From an uncultured Cyclobacteriaceae bacterium (GTDB lineage Bacteria; Bacteroidota; Bacteroidia; Cytophagales; Cyclobacteriaceae): 64,000 nucleotides of DNA. Position numbers and translations under genes: made by a program. Below the pieces are notes generated by a model, which did no database searches, was not told the DNA's origin, and worked only from the letters and a program-made list of their open reading frames with translations. Location of the stretch: assembly GCA_943788235.1 (NCBI GenBank), contig CALSPM010000005.1, positions 62,001-126,000 of the forward strand, in the 5' to 3' direction. Of this stretch, positions 44,350 through 53,150 are shown piece after piece (the first letter of the stretch is position 1; each line of letters opens with the position of its first letter).

Positions 44350-45118
44350 ATTTACTGTTTTTACGGGTCACCCAATAACATGCTCCCGCAATCAAAACTA
44401 ACAAGATAGAAATAAATTGTGAATGAGAAATCAACCCTTCTATGACAAATCCACGTCTCAGATCTCCTCTAAATACCTCTATAATTGATCTTCCTACGGC
44501 ATATATCATCACATACAGAAATACCAGTTGTCCATGAAATTGCTGTCTTCGCTTCAACTGAACTAAAAATAACATCAGAGATCCAATGAAAAAAACTTCA
44601 TAAAGCTGTGTAGGATGCAGTGGGGTATCTAAGGGTTTTGCTTGAGACTTTACGTCTGTAAACGTTACCCCAAGAAAAGAGTCGGTAGGCAAGCCATGAC
44701 AACAACCCGCAAAAAAACAGCCCAATCGACCAAAACCATGTATAATCGTAGCGATTATAGAAAGAATGTCGAGCATGGGAAATATGGGCCATTTTTCTTT
44801 TCTAAAATACCAAATCACTGTAGGTATTGCAAAAATTAAAGATCCATAAAAAACAAAGCCTTGTCTGAAGTTTTTAAGTAGGTTTTCAGGGTTCGAAAAA
44901 TAATAAGCGGGATCTTCAAAATAGAAAAAAATCTTTCCTCCTATGATAGCGGCAGAAATAATCAGTATGGTTAACGTTTGTACCTTGTCCGGGTCAATGT
45001 CTAGCTCTTTTTTGAACACTTTTATCCCATACATATAGGAAGTAAGCGCTCCAATCATAATGAAGAAACCATAGGCATAAAGCGTGATTCCTCCTATTTC
45101 TATTAATTCAGGATGCAT
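44330..45118 (-). CDS. lgt: Prolipoprotein diacylglyceryl transferase
   Basis: A 262-aa inner-membrane enzyme with about seven transmembrane helices that attaches diacylglycerol to the lipobox Cys. The signature region is HGFGRLGCFFAGCCHGLPTD, the Bacteroidota form of the Lgt GRxGNF motif, with Arg and Cys residues. HPTQLYE and YAVGRSIIEVFRGDLRRG are the other conserved stretches. Substrates in this window include the lipoproteins at 24650 and 50300. The thioesterase gene ends two bases upstream, so they are transcribed together. Confidence 0.93.
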   Translation of the reverse strand: MHPELIEIGGITLYAYGFFIMIGALTSYMYGIKVFKKELDIDPDKVQTLTILIISAAIIGGKIFFYFEDPAYYFSNPENLLKNFRQGFVFYGSLIFAIPTVIWYFRKEKWPIFPMLDILSIIATIIHGFGRLGCFFAGCCHGLPTDSFLGVTFTDVKSQAKPLDTPLHPTQLYEVFFIGSLMLFLVQLKRRQQFHGQLVFLYVMIYAVGRSIIEVFRGDLRRGFVIEGLISHSQFISILLVLIAGACYWVTRKNSKFKIKRP

Positions 45119-45120
45119 TT

Positions 45121-45606
45121 CTATTCAAATTGATTAGTTTCATTATTTTTCGAGCTGTCATAGACCTGTATCGCAATTACTTCTGCCTCAGCGGTTATAC
45201 TACCGCTACTTTCTAGGGTACAATTCATGGTGGTTTTACGCCTGTGGTGCTCGATAACCTGAGCCCTTAACGTAATCATGTCCTTAGTTGGGGTTGGTTT
45301 TAAATACTTGATCTTCAACCCTCCGGTCGCATAACGATAGAAGGGGGTAGAATTGAAGTCTCTATCTTCTTGTTGATAGGCGTATGCCATGGCGGTTCCC
45401 ATACAATGGCAATCGATAAGCGTCGCCATAACCCCTCCATTGAGTAACCGGGGCCAGCCCCTATATTTTTCCTCTGGCTGCCAGTGACAAATGGCGGCAG
45501 ATCCCTCCCAAAAACTTTTGATTTGAAGGCCCTCTGGATGCTCTGCGCCACAGCCAAAACAAACATTCCCGGGCATGTGGTCTTGAAAATATTTCGTCTC
45601 TGTCAT
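45121..45606 (-). CDS. PaaI-like hotdog-fold thioesterase
   Basis: A 161-aa hotdog thioesterase. The active-site helix is RLLNGGVMATLIDCHCMGTA (N-G-G-x-x-x-x-x-x-D), with the Asp as general base. The C-terminal strand region LKYLKPTPTKDMITLRAQVI is typical. A Cys/His set near the N-terminus (DHMPGNVCFGCGAEHPEGLQ) is also seen in a Bacteroidota subgroup. Substrate unknown (acyl-CoA, short or aromatic). It is divergent from the MBL gene and precedes lgt. Confidence 0.85.
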   Translation of the reverse strand: MTETKYFQDHMPGNVCFGCGAEHPEGLQIKSFWEGSAAICHWQPEEKYRGWPRLLNGGVMATLIDCHCMGTAMAYAYQQEDRDFNSTPFYRYATGGLKIKYLKPTPTKDMITLRAQVIEHHRRKTTMNCTLESSGSITAEAEVIAIQVYDSSKNNETNQFE

Positions 45607-45657
45607 CTGCCTTTGATTACAATCAAGCTAAATTACGCATACAAATTGTTATTTAAT

Positions 45658-46542
45658 ATGGTTTATACGTTAGATTTAAATTTTTTAGGATATCCACAAT
45701 CCATAGCCGCTTATCTTGTCGAGACATCCGTGGGTCCTGTATTAATTGAAACGGGTCCTTACTCCACCTTCGAAGTACTTAAAAATGAAATCAAGCGCTG
45801 CGGTTTTGAAGTGGATAAAATTAAACATGTTTTTTTAAGTCATATTCACCTAGACCATGCCGGTGCGGCTTGGGCATTTGCCGAACAAGGGGCCACCATT
45901 TATCTACATCCCTTTGGAGAAACACATTTAGCCCATCCCGAAAAACTAATGGAATCTGCCAAGCGCATTTATCAAGAAGATATGGATCGATTGTGGGGTC
46001 AAATGCATCCCATCCCTATGGATCAATTGCGGAGTACGGTTCATTTGGAAGAAATCATCATTGGAAAAACCTGCTTTCAAGCGCTTCATACACCCGGTCA
46101 TGCCAAACATCACATTGCTTGGAAAATGAACGACCTGATCTTTACCGGCGATGTCGCTGGGGTAAAAATTCAAAAGGGTCCAGTCGTACCTCCTTGCCCA
46201 CCACCAGACATCAACCTGGAAGATTGGATCCATTCTATAGATCTCATTCTTGCCTGCGAACCCTCCCAAATTTACCTGACCCATTTTGGTGTAATTAAGG
46301 ACGTTCCAGCCCATATGCATGCACTTAAAAGCATGATCCATGATTGGTCCCAATGGGTAAAAAAAAACTGGATGGCCGGCTTTACCACCGAAATACTTAC
46401 ACCTAAATTCAGTGAATACACCTCACAGCAATTGCTCCGATTGGGAGTAGATCCACTGGGAATAAAACAATATGAGGCTGCAAACCCCTCATGGATGAGT
46501 GTGGCCGGTTTAATCCGTTATTGGAAGAAAAAAATGGGTTGA
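45658..46542 (+). CDS. MBL-fold metallohydrolase
   Basis: About 294 aa. The binuclear zinc motif HIHLDHAGAAW (H-x-H-x-D-H) and the second His in HTPGHAKHHIAW, with the bridging Asp in LIFTGDVAG, are intact. The fold covers residues about 10-210. The C-terminal ~85 residues are helical and similar to glyoxalase-II-like or other hydrolase extensions; no specific substrate is evident. The frame is open from 45484, but the ATG at 45658 (MVYTLDLNFLG) starts the MBL domain. The LD-carboxypeptidase gene follows 89 bases later. Confidence 0.88.
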   Translation: MVYTLDLNFLGYPQSIAAYLVETSVGPVLIETGPYSTFEVLKNEIKRCGFEVDKIKHVFLSHIHLDHAGAAWAFAEQGATIYLHPFGETHLAHPEKLMESAKRIYQEDMDRLWGQMHPIPMDQLRSTVHLEEIIIGKTCFQALHTPGHAKHHIAWKMNDLIFTGDVAGVKIQKGPVVPPCPPPDINLEDWIHSIDLILACEPSQIYLTHFGVIKDVPAHMHALKSMIHDWSQWVKKNWMAGFTTEILTPKFSEYTSQQLLRLGVDPLGIKQYEAANPSWMSVAGLIRYWKKKMG

Positions 46543-46631
46543 TTTTTCAGGGAATATTACACGCTCTGGCCCAATACAAAATCCCCGAGCTCCTATGGAT
46601 AAAGCAAATAGATTTTTGTATTTTTACCCTT

Positions 46632-47630
46632 ATGGATCGTAGAAAATTTATCAAATCTAGCGCATTAATAGGTGCCGTACCCACCCTTACTTCTTTCCAT
46701 CTATCTACAGAAGTTATCAAACCAGCGGCACTCAAGCCAGGCGCTTCCATCGGGGTCATTACGCCCTCTGGGGCCTTAAAAAGAACCGATTATGAAATGC
46801 TGATGGAAAACTTCCACATGCTAGGTTATCAAATCATCCATACCGATAATTTAAGGGTACAAAATGGATTTCTCGCAGGCACCGATGCACAAAAGATTGA
46901 GGACTTGCACCACATGTATGAAAACCCCGAGGTTTCAGCCATTTTATGTGCTCGGGGTGGATATGGCGCTACGCGACTTCTAGAAAAAATAGATTATTCC
47001 TTGATTAGTACAAACTGCAAACCCCTGATCGGATATAGTGATATTACCGCCTTGCATTTGGCCATTTATAAAAAATGTGGAATTGTTGGTTTTCACGGGC
47101 CCGTGGGAATCTCTACTTTTAACCCTTTTTCAATTCAGCATTTTAATGCCGTAATTCAAAAGGGGAATAAAAATAAGATAAAAATCGATGATCCCTTAAT
47201 CATCACACCAGGAGTCGCCACGGGTAAACTCATAGGAGGAAACTTATCTCTATTAATTAGTATGATTGGTACTGATCACGAGATCGATTGGGCCGATCAT
47301 ATTGTCTTCATTGAAGAGGTCGGAGAATCTACTTACCGCATAGACCGAATGCTTACCCAACTGCGTGCGGCTCAAAAATTTAAAGGGATAAAAGGCATTG
47401 TTCTGGGCCATTTTACCCGATGTGATGCGCAACCTGGAGACCCCTATTATGAGTTTTCAACCGGTCTTAGTGAAGTTTTCAAAGACCGCCTGGGTGATTT
47501 AGGCATCCCTGTCATGGGTGGTTTTCCCTTTGGACATGAGGATAATAATGCTACCTTACCCATCGGCATAAGGGCCACTATGGATACAAAAAAAAGGGTT
47601 TTGAAATTATTAGAATCTGCCGTTTCATAG
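46632..47630 (+). CDS. LD-carboxypeptidase (S66) with Tat-type signal
   Basis: A 332-aa S66 peptidase that cuts L,D-peptide bonds of murein tetrapeptides or microcin-like peptides. The nucleophile is Ser in IGYSDITALHLA, Glu in IEEVGESTYR and His in GFPFGHEDNNATLPIG, giving the usual Ser-Glu-His triad. The N-terminus MDRRKFIKSSALIGAV is a twin-arginine signal, so this enzyme is probably exported folded; tatC is at 31456. The frame is open from 46491 inside the MBL gene; Met at 46632 starts the signal. S66 enzymes are usually cytoplasmic in Proteobacteria; an exported form suggests periplasmic murein turnover. Confidence 0.88.
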   Translation: MDRRKFIKSSALIGAVPTLTSFHLSTEVIKPAALKPGASIGVITPSGALKRTDYEMLMENFHMLGYQIIHTDNLRVQNGFLAGTDAQKIEDLHHMYENPEVSAILCARGGYGATRLLEKIDYSLISTNCKPLIGYSDITALHLAIYKKCGIVGFHGPVGISTFNPFSIQHFNAVIQKGNKNKIKIDDPLIITPGVATGKLIGGNLSLLISMIGTDHEIDWADHIVFIEEVGESTYRIDRMLTQLRAAQKFKGIKGIVLGHFTRCDAQPGDPYYEFSTGLSEVFKDRLGDLGIPVMGGFPFGHEDNNATLPIGIRATMDTKKRVLKLLESAVS

Positions 47631-47694
47631 CTTACTTATCTTCCTCGTCCCCTCAGTTATACGGTGGCTTTTTGCATTCATTCGCCTCTTTTTA

Positions 47695-47702
47695 TAAATT
47701 TC
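47695..47702 (+). promoter_or_regulatory. -7-like element of the methyltransferase gene, four bases from its ATG
   Basis: TAAATTTC (one mismatch at the last base), then CCCA, then ATG at 47707. Same four-base spacing as glyA, rbfA and rluD. Confidence 0.45.
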
Positions 47703-47706
47703 CCCA

Positions 47707-48315
47707 ATGAATTTAGATGATATCAACAATTTTATTGGGGACATAGACCTGGAGTTATTTGATCAACTACTCAAGGGTAGGTTTAATAATCGTCATCTTA
47801 TCCTAGAAATTGGCTGTGGACAAGGAAGAAATATCATCCCTTTTTTAAACTTAAAAAAAACTATTTATGGAATCGATGTGGATGAAAAAAACGTAGCCTT
47901 ATGCAAAATTGTAGCAACCTCTTTGGGAGGAAATCCTGCTTTTTTTTCAAAAGCTCCTGCCAATATCCTGCCTTTTGAAAATGGTTTTTTTGATGCGATC
48001 ATCAATTGTAGGGTCATGCATTTTGCCAAAAACACGCTTGAATTTCAACAGCAATGGGAAGAGCAGTTTCGGGTACTTAAAAAAGGTGGATTTCTCTACC
48101 TCAGTATGGATACTTCCATTCACAATGAAGAAATTGTGCAACAAACTGATGGCGATCGATCTTGGCTCAACGATCAATCGGAGCGGCTGTTGTTGACTGA
48201 AAAATTATTTAATTTGGTCCAGTTACATACTGGTTTTCGGTTATTAGAACCCCTTAAAACCCTCCGATTTGACCAAGATCATGCACATGCCATCCTTTGT
48301 CTTCAAAAAAGGTGA
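47707..48315 (+). CDS. Class I SAM-dependent methyltransferase
   Basis: A 202-aa Rossmann-type methyltransferase. Motif I LILEIGCGQGRNIIPFL, acidic post-I YGIDVDEKN, motif II-like ILPFENGFFDAIINCRVMH and motif III VLKKGGFLYLSM are present. It belongs to the broad methyltransferase type 11/25 group, where the acceptor cannot be told from sequence. It follows the LD-carboxypeptidase gene with a 76-base gap and has its own -7-like element. Confidence 0.85.
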   Translation: MNLDDINNFIGDIDLELFDQLLKGRFNNRHLILEIGCGQGRNIIPFLNLKKTIYGIDVDEKNVALCKIVATSLGGNPAFFSKAPANILPFENGFFDAIINCRVMHFAKNTLEFQQQWEEQFRVLKKGGFLYLSMDTSIHNEEIVQQTDGDRSWLNDQSERLLLTEKLFNLVQLHTGFRLLEPLKTLRFDQDHAHAILCLQKR

Positions 48316-48600
48316 TCCAATTAAGGAAAGGGCTTTTTCGATCAATGACGAAATAATTACTGTTTTTAATAACTTAACATCATCCTCCATCAAAACCAAT
48401 ACCTCCACAATGCCCAAATCTTCCCTCACTATCAAGCTAAAATATAAATTCGATGATTTTATTTAAAAGGATATCTTTCAACGAAAAAGACATGACCATT
48501 GTCATTTCCGCACATTGAGTTTGGGTAGCAGACTCGAAAAAGCACAAATGACTTCTGTGTTAATCTTTAAACTAAAAAGGCGTCAAGGAATTTAATCAAT
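48316..48600. other. Gene-free intergenic stretch
   Basis: Between the methyltransferase and the small ORF at 48652. I see no gene, RNA or repeat with support; short open frames here are AT-biased and have no start context. Confidence 0.5.
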
Positions 48601-48625
48601 GATGAGGTCTCAAAAGCAAAAAACA

Positions 48626-48633
48626 TTACCTTT
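48626..48633 (+). promoter_or_regulatory. -7 promoter element of the small ORF at 48652
   Basis: TACCTTTG (exact TAnnTTTG) lies 18 bases before the ATG at 48652 and after a possible longer in-frame ATG at 48601, supporting the shorter product. Confidence 0.5.
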
Positions 48634-48651
48634 GATAAAAAATTATAAAAC

Positions 48652-48756
48652 TATGGCAATGTTAGGCGTTATCGGATTCTTATTTATTTTGGCAATCGTT
48701 TGTCCCTACATTCTTCCCAATGATAAGATCAGCACTCACAAAAAAGACCACGTATA
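48652..48756 (+). CDS. Very small single-helix membrane protein (34 aa)
   Basis: Thirty-four residues: one transmembrane helix (MLGVIGFLFILAIVCPYILP) and a short basic tail (STHKKDHV). An exact -7 box stands 18 bases upstream. The frame could also begin at 48601, but the promoter lies inside that version. Facing it, tail to tail with a 19-base gap, is another tiny membrane protein. Tiny one-helix proteins often serve respiratory or ATPase complexes; no homology is claimed. Confidence 0.5.
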
Positions 48757-48775
48757 ACCATTTCCGCGACTTTTT

Positions 48776-48910
48776 TTAAGCTTTCTTTTCCTTATCACTG
48801 ATCTTTTTGGCGTCGATCATCGACAACGCGACCACAGAAGCGATAAAAATAACTACAATATTTACGAATAAGTTGACGCCATCTGTGACCGCAGGATTAG
48901 TTAGTTCCAT
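48776..48910 (-). CDS. Very small single-helix membrane protein (44 aa)
   Basis: Forty-four residues: short polar N-terminus (MELTNPAVTDGVN), one transmembrane helix (LFVNIVVIFIASVVALSMID) and a Lys/Glu-rich tail (AKKISDKEKKA). The hydrophobic segment followed by positive charges fits an N-out/C-in membrane protein. It lies downstream of nothing on its own strand except the distant class V aminotransferase, whose stop is 29 bases beyond the ATG. Function unknown. Confidence 0.5.
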   Translation of the reverse strand: MELTNPAVTDGVNLFVNIVVIFIASVVALSMIDAKKISDKEKKA

Positions 48911-48938
48911 GATTTTTTAATTTTGCTGTAAATATAAA

Positions 48939-50081
48939 TCAAATAATTGCTTCTTTTAAAGCACTTACCAATCTTTGAACATCTTTTTGATCATTATAAA
49001 CATTCGGTGAGATTCGGAGGGCTTGATCACGAACAGAAATCTTCACTCGATGTTTAAAAAGCGCTTGCTCTATTCGTTCCATCGTTGTATTTTCATTAAA
49101 AGAAACGCCAAATAAATGGCTAGCCCTTCCTTCCGAAGCCTGAACGGTATAGCCATCTGAGCGTAAGATATCAATGGCGTCATGACAAAGGACCTCACAA
49201 TACTGCTGGATCCCCAGAGGCGTCCATTTTAATAATTGTTTAATGGCTGCGATGAGCATGGGCACCAAGATAAAATTGCTGTGTTCTCCCACTTCATATC
49301 TTTGTGCTCCTGGCAAAAAATTATCCTGATAATGTATAAGTCCAGAAAATTGATCCGCCCCTTGCCTATTTATCCAATTATTTTCAATGGGCCTGCCTTG
49401 ATCAAACATTTCCCCATAATAAGCCATCCCTATTGAATAAGGACCCATCAGCCACTTGTAGCCCGCCACCACCAACGCATCGGGCTGCACTTCTTGCACG
49501 TCAAAAGGCAATGCGCCAATCGACTGGGTACCGTCTATGATCAATGCCGCTCCCACCGCTCTGGTTTTCTGACGAATCGAAGTCAGATCATACTTGGTGC
49601 CATTGACCCAATGAACTTGCCCTATGGAGACCGCTGCCGTTTGATCATCAATTGCTGCAAGAATGTTTTCATTCCAAGCCGCGCACTGGTTCTTTGCCTC
49701 TGTGGGCGCTGCCACAAACTTAAGCTGATAGTGGGGATTGGCAGACCATGGGTACACATTACTCGGGAATTGACCTGCTGCCAGAACGATATTCCCTTTT
49801 TTCTTTTCCAAGTTTTGTACCACATTTTCAATCCCATAAGACACCGATGGAATAATGACGTGTCTTGATGAATCTGGACTATTTATGAGCTGACCAAACA
49901 GGTTTCTAAGGACCTTTGTTTCCTTAAAAAAATCTGAGGGTGCGACATGAAAAGGTTTTCTTTTTTTAACCATGCCTTTGATCCCCGCCTTTTCCACTTT
50001 TTTCAGTAAGGGAGACATGTAGGCCCCATTCAAATAACTGATCTTTCGTTGTAAGGAAAATTTATTGCGTTGACATTTCAT
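48939..50081 (-). CDS. Class V aminotransferase (isopenicillin N epimerase/kynureninase-like)
   Basis: A 380-aa PLP enzyme. The PLP-Lys is in ALVVAGYKWLMGPYSIGMAY, the Asp that binds the pyridine N in LIIDGTQSIGALPFD, and VSIGQVHWVNGTKYDL carries the His-containing stacking region. It lacks the mobile-loop Cys of cysteine desulfurases (compare the gene at 13552), so it probably acts on an amino acid by elimination, epimerisation or transamination; specificity cannot be told. Start ATG at 50081. The small ORF at 48910 lies 28 bases after its stop. Confidence 0.82.
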   Translation of the reverse strand: MKCQRNKFSLQRKISYLNGAYMSPLLKKVEKAGIKGMVKKRKPFHVAPSDFFKETKVLRNLFGQLINSPDSSRHVIIPSVSYGIENVVQNLEKKKGNIVLAAGQFPSNVYPWSANPHYQLKFVAAPTEAKNQCAAWNENILAAIDDQTAAVSIGQVHWVNGTKYDLTSIRQKTRAVGAALIIDGTQSIGALPFDVQEVQPDALVVAGYKWLMGPYSIGMAYYGEMFDQGRPIENNWINRQGADQFSGLIHYQDNFLPGAQRYEVGEHSNFILVPMLIAAIKQLLKWTPLGIQQYCEVLCHDAIDILRSDGYTVQASEGRASHLFGVSFNENTTMERIEQALFKHRVKISVRDQALRISPNVYNDQKDVQRLVSALKEAII

Positions 50082-50299
50082 AACCTAAATTATTTATGGA
50101 AGATAAGGTCTTTCAAGATTAATGAAGATAAAATTAGAAAATTAAAGCCCCTTTTGACGCGCTCTACCTAAATAACTGTCTTGTTTTGGCAAGTACTATC
50201 ATAATTCCGTCCTTTTTTCATAACCCCACGGTAGAGTTTAAAGAAAAGGTCAACATTACTGCATAGCAGTAGGTCGAGAGGCCATAAGCCATTGTAGAT

Positions 50300-51694
50300 T
50301 TACTGATTTTGTTTTTCATAGGCACCTAAATCTGGGTGCTCATCACGTGCCCGACCCAGGAGATCATCCCAAATAGGACTGTTTTGGCCAAGATCAATGG
50401 CTACAGATCCACTGTCTAATTCATAATTGTAATTTTCAGTATCTTGAAAAAGGGAAATTAGCGAATCAAAAAAAATATAGTTCTCGTTAAGCGCTGTATT
50501 TGAATGAATGAGGTTGTGATGAATAGATGACGACCAACCGGACTGTTCATCATCAAATAACCAAAAGTCGTTATCACTGGGCCCCCAAACAATACTGTTG
50601 TGCAGGGTCAAATACAAATGATTACTAATTTTACTTTCATTAGAAAGGATGAGACTATTGGTAAAAATAGTAGCAGGATCCGAAGTATAAAATGAGTTAG
50701 GTATGTTGACAAAAGTACAATGGTTATAGTGATAAAAGCCCCCTGCTGCATTAATGACATTACTAGACCCACTGTTCATGATCAACAGGTTTTCTCCGAC
50801 TACGTCACTGCTATAGGCTGCTAGACCTGCTTGGGAACTGTGTCTGATAATGCTGTGTTTTAATGTCAAGTCGGCCAAGGTATCCTCATCTGGATTGCCA
50901 ATGGTTATACCCGTGATCGCATTTTCTATAATCGTATAGTCCAATAAATTGTTTTGGCTTCCAATAAGAAAATGAAGGCCCGGCCATTGACCCGGTGCAA
51001 TTCGATAATCAATGTCCCATCGCGAATTTCTAAAGGTGATAGGATGGCTCGAATCGCCTACAGCTATGAGTTGACCGGCCACCAAAAGTGGGGCATTGGC
51101 ATCAAAAAGGAGGGTAGCGCCCGCTTGTAAGGTCAACAAGCAACCTGAATCAATCAATACACTGTCATAGAATACATAGGGTCGGTCAGCGGTAAAAGTC
51201 ATATCGCACAAGATTTCATTACCCATATAAATAGCATCTTGTCCCCATGCCATCAATAAGGTCTGTTGGGTATTCCCATTCCAATATGTCGTGATGATAT
51301 CTTTAATTAAATAAGGGTCGTCGAGGTCTTGCTTATCCACGGTCAACTTTACTAAAATCAAGAGGCTGTCTTTACCCATAAGTAAGAGATCCTCAGCTTG
51401 GTTTTCTTCGGCACCATTGATGATCAACGCGTACTCAGTACCTACGCTTAAAGAAATCTCAGAAATACTGATCGCCTCGGTATTGGGATTGTAAATTCTC
51501 AGTCGTTTGGTGACACTCAATCGATCGGTAAGTAGCGTGTCGAAAAGTAACGTGTCTGTACTGAATAATAAGTTGATATTGGCCTGAGTAGTGGGTTCCT
51601 CGTCTTGATCATCACAGGAGAGTAGGGCGGCCAGAGCACAAAGGCCAACAATTAGTATCCCTTTAAAAAACGCTTTAACTAAGTAAGTCTTCAT
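50300..51694 (-). CDS. Lipoprotein with right-handed beta-helix
   Basis: A 464-aa lipoprotein. The signal ends LCALAALLSCDD, giving a lipidated Cys. The mature part begins with a CARDB/DUF1573-like beta-sandwich (residues about 40-140, ending in YLIKDIITTYW), and then turns into parallel beta-helix coils (PLLVAGQLIAVGDSSHPITF, YTIIENAITGITIGNPDEDT, LADLTLKHSIIRHSSQAGLA). The pattern is seen in Bacteroidota surface lipoproteins that bind or cleave polysaccharides, but no catalytic motif is visible. It follows prfA by two bases, so it is in the same operon. Confidence 0.78.
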   Translation of the reverse strand: MKTYLVKAFFKGILIVGLCALAALLSCDDQDEEPTTQANINLLFSTDTLLFDTLLTDRLSVTKRLRIYNPNTEAISISEISLSVGTEYALIINGAEENQAEDLLLMGKDSLLILVKLTVDKQDLDDPYLIKDIITTYWNGNTQQTLLMAWGQDAIYMGNEILCDMTFTADRPYVFYDSVLIDSGCLLTLQAGATLLFDANAPLLVAGQLIAVGDSSHPITFRNSRWDIDYRIAPGQWPGLHFLIGSQNNLLDYTIIENAITGITIGNPDEDTLADLTLKHSIIRHSSQAGLAAYSSDVVGENLLIMNSGSSNVINAAGGFYHYNHCTFVNIPNSFYTSDPATIFTNSLILSNESKISNHLYLTLHNSIVWGPSDNDFWLFDDEQSGWSSSIHHNLIHSNTALNENYIFFDSLISLFQDTENYNYELDSGSVAIDLGQNSPIWDDLLGRARDEHPDLGAYEKQNQ

Positions 51695-51696
51695 GG

Positions 51697-52764
51697 TTAA
51701 GCTTCGTCCTTGAGTCTTTCAGAGTTTTCTGCAATGCGCAGACGATCTATAAAATCTTGAATATCCCCCGACAGAATGTTGGGTAAATTGTATACCGTAT
51801 GACCGATACGATGATCGGTTACACGACCTTGTGGAAAATTATAGGTTCTAATTTTGTCTGAACGATCCCCGCTGCCAACCATAGTTTTGCGTTCTGAACT
51901 GATTTTATCATTATGCTTTTTAAGCTCTTTTTCATAGATTCTTGATCGCAGGACTTTCATGGCTTTGTCGTAATTGGCGTGTTGCGAGCGACCATCTTGA
52001 CATTCAACAACCGTATTTGAAGGGAAGTGTGTCAGCCGGACAGCAGATTCTGTTTTGTTGATGTGCTGCCCCCCAGCTCCAGAAGCACGAAAGGTATCTT
52101 TTCGAATATCTCCCATATTTAAGTCAATATCTACATCTTCCACTTCTGGAAGTACTGCTACGGTAGCTGCTGAGGTATGTACGCGGCCTTGGGATTCGGT
52201 GCTGGGAACCCTTTGAACGCGATGGGCCCCTGATTCAAACTTTAATTTGCCGTAGACTTCTTGGCCCTCGATCGTACAAATAATTTCTTTGAATCCACCC
52301 GCCGTTCCTTCACTGAAGCTAATGGGTTCTAATTTCCATTTTTGATTATCCGCAAACTGCCGATACATTTTGAAAAGGTCCCCGGCAAAAAGAGATGCTT
52401 CATCTCCTCCTGTACCGGCACGTATTTCCAGAATAACATTTTTGTTATCGTCCGGATCTTGAGGAATCAAAAGAATTTTCAGCTCTTCATTAAGGCGCTC
52501 AATTTGCGGTTCTAGAACATCAATTTCCGCCTTGGCAAGGGTACGAAATTCTTCATCTTTTTCTGTGGAAAGAAGGGTCTTAGTATTTTCGAGATTCTCT
52601 AAAGCAAGCAAATAAGCATTTGCCTTAACAACAATTTTTTCCAATGACCGGTATTCTTGATTGAGTTTGGCATACGCTTTCATATCAGACATGGCGTCGG
52701 GCTGAACAATAAGCAGTTCAATCTCTTCAAATCTGCGTTTAATAGACGTCAGTTTTTCAATCAT
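51697..52764 (-). CDS. prfA: Peptide chain release factor 1
   Basis: A 355-aa RF1 that reads UAA and UAG and hydrolyses the peptidyl-tRNA ester. The GGQ motif is in RASGAGGQHINKTESAVRL; the C-terminal SGDRSDKIRTYNFPQGRVTD is family standard. The codon-recognition region, RF1 rather than RF2, is inferred from overall length and from the GIVVECQ-like stretch FPSNTVVECQDGRSQ. It directly follows (on the minus strand) the giant gene, with 101 bases between, and its 3' neighbour is the beta-helix lipoprotein. Confidence 0.94.
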   Translation of the reverse strand: MIEKLTSIKRRFEEIELLIVQPDAMSDMKAYAKLNQEYRSLEKIVVKANAYLLALENLENTKTLLSTEKDEEFRTLAKAEIDVLEPQIERLNEELKILLIPQDPDDNKNVILEIRAGTGGDEASLFAGDLFKMYRQFADNQKWKLEPISFSEGTAGGFKEIICTIEGQEVYGKLKFESGAHRVQRVPSTESQGRVHTSAATVAVLPEVEDVDIDLNMGDIRKDTFRASGAGGQHINKTESAVRLTHFPSNTVVECQDGRSQHANYDKAMKVLRSRIYEKELKKHNDKISSERKTMVGSGDRSDKIRTYNFPQGRVTDHRIGHTVYNLPNILSGDIQDFIDRLRIAENSERLKDEA

Positions 52765-52817
52765 TATTCCAAATTATCGTCTCAAAATAGTATTTTAATT
52801 TTGAAGGAGGGCTCTTT

Positions 52818-52835
52818 TTCAAGAAAAATCTTGAA
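52818..52835. other. Inverted repeat between the giant gene and prfA
   Basis: TTCAAGA-AAAA-TCTTGAA: 7-bp arms and 4-base loop in the 101-base gap. No T-tract follows the hairpin on the transcribed strand, so I do not call it a terminator. Confidence 0.35.
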
Positions 52836-52865
52836 ACAAAAAATCATAAGTTTTCATTAATGACA

Positions 52866-53150
52866 TTAGCGCAATAAGGATAGGCGTCCTCTTTCTGTGC
52901 GCGCAACCCCAGACTCTGCGACATATTCAATGACATACAAATAAGAGTCTTGTGGTAAAGGTACCTCTTTAAGATCTCCATTCCATTCGGCATCCAGCTC
53001 ATTTGATTGATAAACAAGTGCCCCATATTTATTATATATTTGAATAGTCGTTTGAATGATGTTTTCGTGACTGGGTTTAAAAACATCATTAAGGCCGTCA
53101 TTGTTTGGCGTAAAAGCACTAGGCATCATTAATTTATAGCCTTTTTCGAT
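52866..53150 (-). other. T9SS type B / gliding-motility C-terminal domain of the giant protein
   Basis: About 90 C-terminal residues: MPSAFTPNNDGLNDVFKPS, then IQTTIQIYNKYGALVYQS, WNGDLKEVPLPQDSYLYVIE and RTERGRLSLLR. This is the CHU_C / TIGR04131-type signal recognised by PorSS/T9SS secretion; the pattern F-T-P-N-x-D-G-x-N-D is diagnostic. Confidence 0.93.

Noticed and set aside
48244-48435. 63-aa antisense ORF at the methyltransferase end
   Set aside because: It overlaps the real gene, has no promoter or family pattern and is AT-driven.
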